Source: Rhizophlyctis rosea (lineage: Eukaryota > Chytridiomycota > Chytridiomycetes > Rhizophlyctidales > Rhizophlyctidaceae). From it: a stretch of 64,000 nucleotides of DNA. The notes below the pieces were generated by a model. That model searched no databases. It saw nothing but the letters and a program-made list of their open reading frames with translations, and had not been told where the DNA came from. The stretch lies in assembly GCA_027596075.1 (NCBI GenBank), contig JADGJC010000066.1, forward strand, positions 95,447 through 159,446, written 5' to 3'. Shown piece after piece: positions 48,813-59,967 of this stretch. Made by a program: the position numbers and the translations under genes. The stretch's first letter is position 1; the number at the start of each line of letters is the position of its first letter.

Positions 48813-49884
48813 TTCCTTTGCTCCATCATTGCTATGCTGTGACGCAATACCTCACAGAAAAGCCTGGCTCCGAGGTCTCCGAAACATCCTGCAACGTTAT
48901 GGCGTTTTTGGTTACAAGCTTTCTAAGTTCTTGGTATGCAGCTTCAAGTTCCCGGACCTTTGGGCACTCAGATCACACCTTTACAACTCCACCCCGTCTA
49001 AAGTTCTCTGAACCTTTAGAGTGCTAGCTGCAGCAGTCCACAAATTGTCACCAAGTGACCAACCCGCTATGGAAGGACTGGAATTGACTACATACTGATC
49101 ATGTAATTCCAAAGAAAAAAGAGATGAGGCGTGAAACTGTGACTGTAACAGGTCACTCAACGAGTTGACATTCTCATCGCAACGCCAGTTCTCATCGCAA
49201 CGCCAGTTCTCATCGCAACGCCAAGGGTTCATAATGCCAGACTTCGCCGTACAGGGACTCAACAACCAGCAGTAGTCCTCCTATTTGACTTTTCGCACGT
49301 CGCAAAGAGACCGCTTGCGTTGAACAATATCAGAGAGGATAACTCCAAAAGCTGCAAACGGTATATTCAGGGATTGTTGACATCGCGGTATTGAAAAGCC
49401 CTCATGGTACACAGAATAATCTGCAGTGAGTTGGTAAAGGCGCAGTACAATGATGTGTGCTACCTGGAGATAAGACAATTCACAAAGCGTATGGATATTA
49501 TGGAGGAAGATTGTCTTGGGGTTTGAGCGTGCGTTTGGGAATTGATAAGGATGATGAGAATGATCATTTCGCTGCAATGAAGTAAAGGAAATACAAGAGC
49601 GCTGATTTGAAGGTAGTGTTGTGGCTTAGCTCTGGGATGTGACTGTCAAACGTTTTGCGTGCACCACCACCAGTCACGTGTCGGGACTCGGAACTGGTGG
49701 TTCGCGTCCAACTTGTCACAGCATCACAAGTACAGTGGATGGCAGGGAAGCGCTGTGAGATGTGGCAATGATTGGTTCCAGGCAGAGGTCGAAGAAACAC
49801 GACGGACGATGGATATGAAAAGAAAGACGTACGATTCATTATTATGTTACCGAATACAAACGGGTTAAATACATGACATAATGA
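48813..49884. other. Intergenic with a short tandem repeat
   Basis: No gene is supported. The 3 x 18-bp repeat at 49171-49224 lies inside. Confidence 0.4.
49171..49224. repeat. 3 x 18-bp tandem repeat
   Basis: Three adjacent units of TTCTCATCGCAACGCCAG; the third ends in CAA. There are no spacers, so this is a plain tandem repeat. Confidence 0.95.
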
Positions 49885-50440
49885 CCGCTCCTCGCCAAGT
49901 AGCCAAACCAGCTACCTGCCCAGGCTCCGCCACGAGGAGGCGGCGGTCGTCGGAGCCCAATTAGTAAGAAGAATGGCGCTAAAGGACGGGTTACCTGCCA
50001 TGACCTGTTGGAAAAACCCACCCTGCATCGACAAAAGATTAACCAAAACGAGTACATATATATGAAAAGCAAGTGGACGTGTAGCTGCTGGACTGCTTGG
50101 GGTGGATATCACGGTGAGGGAAGCGTGCCTCCCACCGAAGTGGAAGTGGTTTCTCAGTCGGGGTTAGCCGGGGGCTGATGGATCTCAAGGCACAAAAAGG
50201 CCATGGTCGTACCGGCGCGAATCCGCCTTACACAGTCTGGCAAAACGGGCACTTGCACGCCCACTTGTTACCGGAAGCCCTCGTCCCAAGTCGTCTCCCC
50301 TCTCTACGCAGGCTGCTTGAGTGGGCGGGAGCAGCTATTTGATGTAAAAAAGTTTGTCAGTAAAGCGCTTGGATGTGAAGAGCGGTCGGAAGCGGAAACT
50401 CACGACTACGTGTCCTAAAATCCGCCGACGAAAAGGAAGC
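49880..50440. repeat. Structure-rich dispersed repeat, copy 1
   Basis: About 560 bp are clearly related (roughly 75-85% in the best parts) to 58230-58890, in the same orientation. Shared blocks are TGACCGCTCCTCGCCAAGTA, AATGGCGCTAAAGGACGGGT, CACCCTGCAT and GGGCACTTGCACGCCCACTT (TGCAT in copy 2). The first 75 bp fold back on themselves: GACCGC with GCGGTC, CTCCTCG with CGAGGAG, and an inner CAAGTAGC/GCTACCTG hairpin. No frame is conserved between copies. It ends about 0.5 kb before the decayed GTPase/W2/FHA gene. Confidence 0.8.
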
Positions 50441-50963
50441 CGCGCAGGAACTAACGAACGACGTCTGTTTGAAAGAAAAGCGTGAGTGGATGATGTTGAA
50501 GGCTGCGAGTGGAAGGCCGATAAGAAGACAGAGAAGTCCTCACCCCATGATAAGGGCCGCCCGACCGCCCAGTCCTCCGTGATAAATCGGATACCAGAAG
50601 ACAGAAAAGGACCTTGAATTATGAGAAAAGGAGTATTAGACGAGATTCTTGGTGGTCACTGACGAAAGTATCCACTTTCGAAAAATGCGTGCCTGTCAGC
50701 GACAGTTTGACCAAAGTCGACACGCACCCAATATAGTAGACAGTCGCAAAGAGTGGCTCAACCTTTCTTCAAATACGTGTGATGGTGTTGTGTTTTAGTG
50801 TTTGTGGAAGGAAGTCTGGGTTGGTCAAGGGTCAGTCTTCCTGGAGTTCCGTCCCATCGGCATTATCCTTTGGACAGGAGCTTACCAGAATTCTTGGGAC
50901 GAAGTGTTCTTCCTTGCGCATCTGCTACACCGTTGTTCCCCGCGAAGGCGCGGATACTGAGCA
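50441..50963. other. 5' flank of the decayed GTPase/W2/FHA paralogue
   Basis: The counterpart of the first ~25 codons of the downstream paralogue should lie at the right end of this stretch, but I find no in-frame ATG. Confidence 0.4.
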
Positions 50964-53900
50964 GTGCTGGCAGTGCGGCGACTATCGGCAACTATCGATA
51001 TAACAAGCCCTGAACAAGTATTCAGTTTCCTCGACTTCCGTTACGCGGATGAGGATGTTGTTTATCCCGATGACACCACCGTAAGATTCACAAGCATATG
51101 CTCTGCCTCCCGGAGTCCCCTGCCGCTTGCTGACTCGATGTGTTGTTGCAAGTGCGTTTATGTGGTCTCGTACCCGGGTCAAAAAGACCGTAGCAAGGAC
51201 ATCCGCACCAGAGCCGCCAAGCTAGGCGCCATCAATGATATCCATCGGCAGATCTTGGGTGCTACGTCGGTTCTTTTGATTGAAAGTTCAATTCCAGTTC
51301 GCTTTTTCCGACCCTGTCTACGAGCAAAATAAAGGACATTCACCATGCAACGAGTAGTAGCTGGTGTATCCTGTATGTTTGTCCCTGGTTATCTGATAGA
51401 GTACTTTTCAAAAACTGACTTTGGGATTTCACAGTTGCCGAATGTGTCTCTGGGCTCGTTGAAAGAGTCTTGTCGACCATTGTGACAAAGCCGATTAAGA
51501 TCTTGTTGCTTGGATCATCAAAAGTTGGAAAGTTTTCTCTGGTACGTTCTGATCCTGAATCCCCCCAAATGAGTCTCCTACCATTTGAGACCGATGCTGT
51601 CATCAATCGTAATCTGCACCTTCACAAAAATCACACATATCTTGTCTAGATTTCCCGCTACCGTCAAGACCGGTTCGACGTCGATCATTTCGAAACAGAT
51701 GTAGATGTTTGGAGTAAGAGGATGGTTGTTGACGGGAGATCAATCTTGGTTGAAATTATTGACACGGCAGGCTTGGAGCGCGGTGAGTGTTGGTCACGTA
51801 CATCCGAAAAATCTGAAAGCATATGGTGCTGTGGACAAGTCGACTTTGGTGGGAAAATTGGCATAATGAGTACCTATGAGAGAGCATTTCAAACGTTTCC
51901 CTGCTCGATGGCTGGATTGACCCTCCATTTGGAGATGGCAATCATTGCTTCTTTTGCGGATACCAATCACTTGTCCAAATCATCAACAGGGTTCTTCAAA
52001 GCCCGTGCGCCTTCCTATGTACAAGATTGCGATGGTATACTGCGTTTACAACATCACTTCGCGCGCCACGTTGGATGCGCTCAAAGACGCGCGCATGGGT
52101 TTCATGAAAGTTGTGAGTGTGGACAAGGTAGGTCATCATTGTTGGCGAAATCTAGATCTCTCTGTTGTTTTGCAGTGTTACTCACATCAAACTGCGACTT
52201 TGCGAAATAGATTCCAATAGTTGTGGTCGGAAACAAAAGTGATTTGGGAGATATGCGACAAGTTGATATTGCCGATGCGGAGGAAATGGCGTTGGCGTGG
52301 GGTGGATGTCCGGTTTTTGAAGTTTCGGCCTGTGAGAATGTAAACATCAGTGAAGCATTCAAGAAGTTGGCGAAGGAGATTGTTGCAAGGAAGCAGACTG
52401 CTAAGGTTCGTGGGTCGCGGGGCCTAAACCGCCTTGAAGCTTTTCAATAATTGCTCACCTGGATGTCATAGGTGACAAAGACTCCTCAAGAACAAGAGAA
52501 TGAGGCCATGTATAACTTGCTTAATTCATGGTTCCGTGAGCATGACGTCAAGGTACATCTTGTGGATCTTATCACTCCAACTTCACATCCACTCATACAA
52601 TATTTTGCCCTATCTTCAGCTGTTCATCAAAGACCTCGAAACCGTCCCACAGCAGGACCACCCTCGTCTTTTGATAGACCTCATCGGCACGAGCTTTGCC
52701 ATGGGTGTCAGGGAAGTCGAGCATCTTTGCAAGTTGCTGAGTTACGGAGATGTTCACAGGCATTTCGATGAACCAATGTTTTTGGATGGGTAAGGCATGA
52801 CCGAACATCTACCAAGTCCTCAATCAGTGATTACTGACCTCTTGCATGTCCAACAGCATCTACGACCAATTCACCACACTCGACACCACTGCCATTGAAT
52901 CTCCAGAAATAGTCTCCTGCGTAGCAGATCTATCAACGTTCCTCATCCGTCGCGACTTTCTCAACATCCAAAACATCGCAACTCTCTCCGAACCCCTTGT
53001 CGCCGCAAAAAGTTTCAGCGCGTTGGCTATCGTGGCTTTGATTGTGAAGAAGATCAAATCGGTTGAAGGCGAAGATGTGGCAGTGGGGTTGTGGAGGGAG
53101 TAGAAAGTGCAGGGTGGGGTTTGGGGCTTTTTCCCGGAGGAGGTGCGGACACCTGAAGGGTTGGCAGAGTGGATGGAGAGTGAGGGGTTGGAGTTTTTGG
53201 AACGGATATGGATTATTATGTTTCGGTTGGAAGAAAAGTTTGGGACTGATAGTGTTGAGGATATTGTTGCGTGGTTGGATGTAAGTGGATTAGCAATTCC
53301 CTACGTTCTGGTTGGTTCTGTGACTCAAGGCACTGCTCTTCTCCAACTTCCGTCGCAAAAGATCAAAACCTCAGAGGCGCTACGTTCCGATCCCGCCTTC
53401 ACACATGCAGTCACCATCTGCGTCCTCAATCACGTCGCCTCCAAAAGTCTCCTTCCCAATGGGCCCAACCAACCAGAAATCCCAATCACAACCGACATTA
53501 CATCTCTATGAGATCGCTTCTATACCAATACAAACCGATCGTTGTCAAGTATGCGCCCGATGCGGACAAGCAGCATGTCTTGTTACGAGCAGTCCAAACC
53601 TTTTGTGCCAATGTGCCTGTTGACGGTATGTATTTCAATTGTATTGTGAAGAGATGATCACGTGGAAGAGACTGAAGTTTCACTGGTCTTGACAGGGTTA
53701 TTGCAACACATTTTCCGTACTCTGTTTGAGATCGAGGTTGTCCAAAGGGACGTGTTTGACGTTTGGATCGCTGGTTGTGGCAATGTTGATGTGAGGAAGC
53801 AGGTGGTTGAGTTCGCTGTATATGATGCTCTAATGGAGGAAATGTCTTCCATCTTTTTTGAGTTAAAGCGATTTGTCATCTGCCCGCACCTGATGTGTCT

Positions 53901-54449
53901 TCTGATGAATATTATCCCTCTTCCATCCTGTCTTTACAGGGTGAAGAATCTTGTTTCTACATTCGGAAGAAGGAAGTGACGATCGGCCGGACATCGGCGG
54001 AGGTCGATATTGGGTTGGGTGATAGTTTGGCTCATTCTCCGCAACATGCAAGGTATGTTTCGATGTTGGTAGTTGGTGATCGACATGCTGTACTTTTTTT
54101 GACGGGATGTAGGTGCAGAATCAAACACAATGACGAATCAGGGAAATGAGTTTTACTGGTGACCGGCAAGAATGGTGTGCGTGTTGGTTGGGCGCAAGTC
54201 TCAATGGGGGAGAAAGTAGAACTGCAAAATGGGTGAGTTTTTCCTCTTATTGTTCTTATTGTACAAGATCATTGGCATTATTCATATAGTTTGCCAACTT
54301 GACGGTTATCGTCTGACATGGTGCTCCATCTATTAGGACGCGATTACAGTTTGAAAATGACATATTCAACTTCTACCTGCCTCACCGGCAACACCAACAA
54401 CCACCACAAGCTGCAGACGTCCCGCCGGAACAGCAGGAAGAGGAGGAAG

Positions 54450-54489
<40 letters not shown>

Positions 54490-54825
54490 CCACAACAACA
54501 ACAACAACAACAATGCCCTCCTTGTACCTTGGGTTCCAAAGGAACTTGTGCCGGAAGTTGTGGCAGCAGTGAAGGTGTAGGAGAAGAGTGGGGAGTATAA
54601 GCAGGCTGTTGAGGAGGAGGAGAGGAAGAAGAGGGGTGCGGCCAGTGGTGGGAGGGGGGAACGGCAGGCTGTTGATAGGGCGGCGAGAGCGGCTGCGCGG
54701 GAGGCAGCGAGGAGGAGGGAGGGGGAAAGGGGTGATTGAGGGGTTTTTGAGGGGGTTGTGGGGAGGGGGAGGATGGCGTATAAGGAGATGTGGTTGGAGT
54801 TAGGGTTTATTTTCGGGGTATGAGT
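50964..54825 (+). pseudogene. Upstream paralogue A: GTPase - MA3/W2 - FHA protein, decayed
   Basis: Exon by exon this copy parallels the gene at 59968. The N-terminal module (SPEQVFSFLDF, KCVYVVSYPGQKDRSKDI) lies at 50964-51080 and 51153-51372. The GTPase follows (ILLLGSSKVGKFSL, EIIDTAGLER, IPIVVVGNKSDLGD, FEVSACEN), then an MA3-like/W2 region (VEHLCKLLSYGDVHRHF, ALAIVALIVKKIKSVEG, QHVLLRAVQTFCANV, LLQHIFRTLFEIEVVQRDVF), an FHA domain (YIRKKEVTIGRTSAEVDIGL, TGKNGVRVGW) and an acidic/poly-Asn tail. Lesions are no in-frame ATG, TAA at 51330, a 2-nt deletion near 52040, TAG at 53101, a frame change near 53510, TGA at 54147 (Trp to stop) and TAG at 54578. The P-loop Ser/Thr is Phe (GKFS). Intron positions match the intact copy. 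This is a DNA-level duplicate that has died. Confidence 0.8.
54450..54513 (+). repeat. (AAC)n microsatellite in the tail of paralogue A
   Basis: About 20 AAC units with one CAC interruption encode poly-Asn in the reading frame. It lies at the position where the downstream copy has a CAG/CAA (poly-Gln) run. Confidence 0.95.
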
Positions 54826-57800
54826 GTGTAATCTGCTATTCGGGAGATGCAGTGAGAGGTTGGGGTTTGATAAGGGGCTGTTGTTTGCATGCTGTTTTTC
54901 TTTCTAGTATGGCGTCTATCTCCTTTTTTCTTCTTTTGCTGTTTTGATCTTCTTCATTGTGTTTATAGTTTGTTTTGTTTTTTGCTATAGTTGAGGTACA
55001 CGCGAAATCATGATGTGAAGAAGTGCGTGTGCCTGCAGTTATGTTCTTTGGGTTTGTTCTGTGTGATTGTGGAGATTGGTTCGAACCTTATTCTTGCGAT
55101 TCGGTTTTGTACTGGCCCGTGGCTGGCAACACCGCTGATGGTACGAATGGTGAAAACCCAATCCACTCCACAAATGTATTCGACCATTGAATGTCGTTCC
55201 ATATTTTAACAAGATGGTGCCAGCATGCAATCCTTCGTGAGGAGTGCACATGCGACAACCCATGTCGTGTTGTACCCCATTGTGCAGTGATCAGCCTTGT
55301 TGAAACGTTCCTGAAGTTGAACATCTGGCACTCTGTGAACATCCTTGGACGACGTTTCGTAGCAGATTTTGAGCTGCTCTTGCAGGCCCATGCCCAATTT
55401 CCGCCGACACCTCAACACTCATACATATTCCCGTGACGTCCACGTCCTCCCCTGTTTCACGCACAGCTTGGACATTTGTCTGTCGATTCGTTGCGGAGAT
55501 GCCGTAGGTGAGGATATCGCGAGAGTTTTTCGGTGGTTGATGGCGGATGGAGGTAAGGGCGACTCGTATTTATTTCATACAAGATGGCGATAGCCTATCT
55601 TGAACTATTCTTTGTTCCGTGTTCAACTTTGAAGCAATGAGTGTGTTTCACTCATTTAGAGAATGAAATCCAACTAGCCCCTTCCGAGCTCGGCCAACCG
55701 AGACCCGCAGGGGTGCAGTCGAAATCCAGGTCGTTTTTGCAAGCATCGATTTAGATTCATATTTCACAGTGTCTCAATCACTTCTTGGGAACTGTGTCGA
55801 GGAAAATCAACCTGATGGCTCGCAAAACACACTATGTGAAACAATGGAACATCTACGGATGGTTCCTGACCGTGAGAGGTGCTATGAACGGAATGTTTCA
55901 ACAGGCTTCACATCAGGAGTCGCAAACCGCATTGATGACGCTCTCAGACCAAAATATGAAGCGAGACGAATCTTGAACATCCAAAATCCTCTCCGTGTCT
56001 GTCAAGCGACTTGGCTATCTCATGCCCAAATCAGGAGGTAAAGGAAGAAAATCTATGAATTCGCATTCCAAGTCAATCGTGAAACATGTTTGTGAAAAGA
56101 TTTGCACAAAGATCTGAACCACCGAATCTCAGTTCGTTCGCCAAACCCTCTCTAGTGAGTATCTCCATCGGTGTTATACGAGTAACGCCAAGTCACTCAA
56201 CAACTTTTTGCAGAACTTTCACACCATGGCCGCCCTCCAATTCGAACGTATCACCACCGACACCGTCCCAGGCGCCCTATCTTGGAGCTCATCCCTTTTT
56301 GACTTTAATGGCCCCCCAATATGTCCGTGACCTTTCCTGGAACCGAACTATAGCGTAGATGAAGTGGAATTATTTGGAAGAACCATCATGTAGCTTGGGT
56401 TGGATTTTTGATGGTTTTTGGGATATCTTGAATAGTAGCATATGTCGGCGCTTGGTCTCGTTCTGGCTTTTTGCTCAGTGTATCATATGTTAAAATATAA
56501 GCTTATATTTTACGCAGTTTACATAGATTCTCATTACATAGTATAGACCGTCCATCGTTTACGTTCTTGATTTAAGTGATAACGAAACCCCCTTCTTGTG
56601 CAATTCTCAATGGGCCGCTTGTTCTTCTTGTGGGTCTATTCACTTTGCGGAGTGTTTGACTTGAACTCCTACAGAGGCTTGAATCTGCACAACAAAGGAG
56701 CCAGAATACATAAGCACAAGATGGCATGTTTGCAAGACCCGAGCATGGAGCAAGCGCTAGCACATATGACCCAATGCGGACGAAGTGAACGAATTGACTT
56801 TCACTACTTTCCATCTCTCTCTGTTCGGGGCGGCCCCACCTTCGTCGGACAGTCAAAATGGTGGAGATCCTCCTTCCCACGGTTAAACTCTATGAAGATG
56901 ACTTAGAACCGTAAGTACTGTAGGTAAGTTCCGGATGCTTTCGTGCGATCGGTTCATATTCATTATCTGGCACCATGCAATAGTAGCATGCAGTCACCTT
57001 ATCAGATCAAGCGTTCCCGACAGTTGATCATCCTGAACCATCGAAAAGCAGATCTTTCCCCACCGTCCATTTGCACCCTTCACTGCCGCACCCGGCCTTG
57101 TAGCTCTTGATGCGATCGACCTCCGTGTGCCCGTCTCAATCGATCATCGTCCAACATGTTGTCCTCAACGGCTCTCCCTGTGATCGTGATGGAGATTGCG
57201 CCGTCAATGTTTCCGTGATGCCTGGGGCTGCTGTCGTCAACGGGTGTGGTGTCCAATGTGATCACATCAAAATAGGTATGTGAATCTACTTTGGTTACCT
57301 TGCTTCCGCTCTAGACTCGACACCCGAACAAACGATGTGTTTCGAACGGAGAGACGAACTGAACATTCAAGTGAAGCAATTTTGGACTTGTTTTGGAATT
57401 TGACTATCAGCATCTGAGTTCGATATGTTGATTGCCAACACTCGGCAAAATCATGCAAGGCTCCATCCGTCGCAGCAAAACTGACTATGACGTCTTAAAT
57501 GGGGGAAATCTTATTAGGGCGGGAAGTCTTATTAGGAACAGGCGGGAAGTCTTATTAGGAAGGAGGAAAAGTTCATGGAGCAGTTTGCAAGGGTTGAAGA
57601 AAAGGCGTCCGACCAATGGTGAGCGAAGTGTGCGCTGTTTTTTTATGTGCGGAGGGTTGAGGTAAGTTTTTGTTGGAACGATGATGGCATGACCTTGGAC
57701 CCCAGTGGTGAGAGTTGCGTTGTGATTAGAGAAAGCGATGTGGTGGAATGTATAGTTTCTCTGCCCTCCGCAACCAAAAGGAAACCATTTAAACACCAGT

Positions 57801-58229
57801 ACTGTGTCAGATAGAAGGACGCGTTATGATTGGCAGTTGTAGAGACCCGATTTTCAAAAGCCAGGTGGCGACGCAAGACGATCTATAGTGGATGACTATC
57901 TTAGCGCTCACAAGTTGTCGAGAATAGCCCAATGTCTGTACGTGTGGGAAGTTGGATGACTGACATGCAACGAATGATAGTGATGGCAATGGTTGGCTGG
58001 GAGCACAGAACATGACGTCGTTAACAGATATCTACAGGCGAACAGTGATCAGATTGTGAGAGATTGAAGGGACGCACGGCTCCGCAAGGTACGATCGACG
58101 AACGAATAACATTGAGATGAATGGCCCAGCACATGGATCCAACCAACGATGACATCATGATCAAGGGAGTTCGCAATGATATTACAAGACGATATGTATT
58201 ACAAAAACATACAAACGAAGTATATTACA
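54826..58229. other. Spacer between the two paralogues
   Basis: No gene is supported. A Kozak-like CACACCATGG at ~56224 starts a 33-codon frame (MAALQFERITTDTVPGALSW...) that stops at once. Three GGGAA(A/G)TCTTATTAGG units lie at 57501-57559. Nothing else is recognised. Confidence 0.4.
57501..57559. repeat. Short repeat GGGAARTCTTATTAGG x3
   Basis: Three near-identical units of about 18 bp, two adjacent and one after a 6-bp gap. Confidence 0.9.
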
Positions 58230-58890
58230 AAAGTAGTGACCGCTCCTCGCCAAGTAGCGGCAAACCCGCTACTTGCCCAGGCCCCGCCACGAGGAGACGG
58301 CGGTCGTCGGGGCCCGATTAGCAAAAGAATGGCGCTAAAGGACGGGTTACCTGACTGACCTCCACAAAACACACCCTGCATTGACAAAAGCGTTAACCTA
58401 CAGCATACAGTACATACAAGAAACGGAGTGGGACATGCAGCTGCCGGACTGCGATGGGGCATCTATCAACGGTGGGATAGCGGTCTACCACCTAAGTGGT
58501 AGCAGATCTCAGGTTCGGACCAACCCGGGGGCCCATGGACCTCGAAGCCAAAAAGGCTCCGTTCGTATCTGCGCGAATTTGCCTCGCGCAGTCTAGCAAA
58601 CGGGCACTGCATGCCCACTTCCTCACCGAAAAACCCTCGTCCCGAAATCGTCTCCCTGCGATCACACGCAAGGCTGCGTGGGCGGCGCAGCTGCTTGTCG
58701 GAGAATGGCGAATCGAAGTAGATGTATGGACGTGTAGGTATGATGGTGGAAGTGGTTCGGAGTGGGTGGATGATCGTGCAAAATAAGAAACGGCGATGAT
58801 GAGCAACCCGGTTGATATCCGAAAAAGTCTTATGATGATAGAACGTACCAGTGCGTGTCTCCAAAATCCGCGAGCGACAGAGCGCCGCAA
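58230..58890. repeat. Structure-rich dispersed repeat, copy 2
   Basis: Direct copy of the element at 49880. Its foldback is better paired: GACCGC...GCGGTC outside, CTCCTCG...CGAGGAG next, and an inner hairpin of CAAGTAGCGG and CCGCTACTTG around a short CAAA loop (58247-58274). A second hairpin, ACCACCTAAGTGGT, lies at ~58489. The right end is approximate; weak similarity continues to the CCAAAATCCGC block. It lies ~1.1 kb before the intact GTPase/W2/FHA gene. Confidence 0.8.
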
Positions 58891-59626
58891 AAAGAGACCA
58901 GCCAAACAAACCTAAAGATAACGAAGGAAGGATGAGTAAAGACGAAGGGTATGAAGAGATGCGCGCAGAATGACTTGAAACGAAGCGTTGGCACCTACCC
59001 TGTAGATAAGGGTTTCCAATCCGCAACGTTGCTCATGGTGAGACAGGAGAAGAACAGTTTATGAGAGTCTGGTTCGGGAAGGAAAAATTATAAGCGACCG
59101 AAATGGAGCGCAGCGAGTGGGGTAGAAGGAACGAAACAGCGTAGAAGCTTACCCCAAGATATGAAAAGAAAAGGTATCAACTGCGAATGTCTTGCGAAGC
59201 AACGAGCCCTAGTAGCCTGCAAGGCGGAGAGGAGATGTCAGGAGGGTGAGATATACAAGGCCGAAGTGGTGCACACATACCTTCAGGACGAGCCAAACGC
59301 TGGAGGTTCCCACACGAGTTTTGGCGTTCTCGTCCTCCGCGATGTGCGGATACTCCAGAAGCGGAGCAAAACAAGGTGGTGGGTGGGCGGGTTGACTATC
59401 AGTTGAGTGTGTTGAGTGCGATAAGTGTGATGAGAGTGCCGGATAGTTGTGAGGTTTGGTGGGTGGTGGTGGCCAGGTAGATAGGTAGATTGGGTGGAAG
59501 CGAAGTTGGCGAGAGTCCAAAGGGTGACGAGTAAATCAAGTAGGAAGGAGGAAGCGGGGGGGACTTATGCTGTTTGATTCATGGTTGCATGTTGTCAACC
59601 ACATTTTTTTTGGGGGGGAAGGGCTG
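58891..59626. other. Upstream region of the intact GTPase/W2/FHA gene
   Basis: No gene is supported. It contains a T8G7 homopolymer pair at about 59604-59618, just before the 14-bp tandem array. Confidence 0.4.
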
Positions 59627-59724
59627 ACATGACAAAAGCAACATGACGTAAGCATTATGACGTAAGCAACATGGCGTGAGCAACATGATGTAAGCAACAT
59701 AATGTAAGCAACATCATGTAAGCA
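59627..59724. promoter_or_regulatory. 7 x 14-bp tandem array with CRE/ATF-like cores
   Basis: Seven adjacent 14-bp units of the form ACATGACGTAAGCA run without gaps. Two keep TGACGTAA exactly, which resembles a bZIP (ATF/CREB) site; the others vary at the core (AAATG, GGCGTG, ATGTAA). The array ends 243 bp before the ATG at 59968. The periodicity is certain; the regulatory role is inference. Confidence 0.6.
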
Positions 59725-59967
59725 GCATGAGGATAACATTCCAAAATAGCTACATTATCCAACAGATTGCAATTGCAATTGCGCTGTTTATTTCTTTGTG
59801 TTGTTTATCCGCAGTTCTCAGACACCCATCTATACAGCACCTGCACCACCCTGACCCGACACTAAGTAGCCGCTTTCCCATCAACGTGTGCACTGGAAAC
59901 CTAATAGTTGGCTGGATTACACATAAACAGAACTGGGCCTTGTTTGTACTTCCTGCTGGCCCCAACA

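Noticed and set aside
49171..49224. Possible CRISPR-like array
   Set aside because: The units are directly adjacent without spacers, and the genome is eukaryotic.
55070..55110. GGTTCGAACC resembling a tRNA B box
   Set aside because: No A box, acceptor stem or anticodon arm can be folded around it.
57080..57270. Cys-containing short frame that might be a small secreted protein
   Set aside because: No signal peptide, start or splice context, and a stop soon after.
49912..58462. Minus-strand frames over the two structure-rich repeats that both read NPSFSAILL
   Set aside because: The shared peptide comes from shared DNA. The frames diverge and break on either side, so the repeat is not coding.
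58230..58890. Hammerhead-ribozyme or SINE promoter core in the dispersed repeat
   Set aside because: CTGATG-like and GGTTCGGACC-like strings occur in only one copy each and the other core parts are missing.
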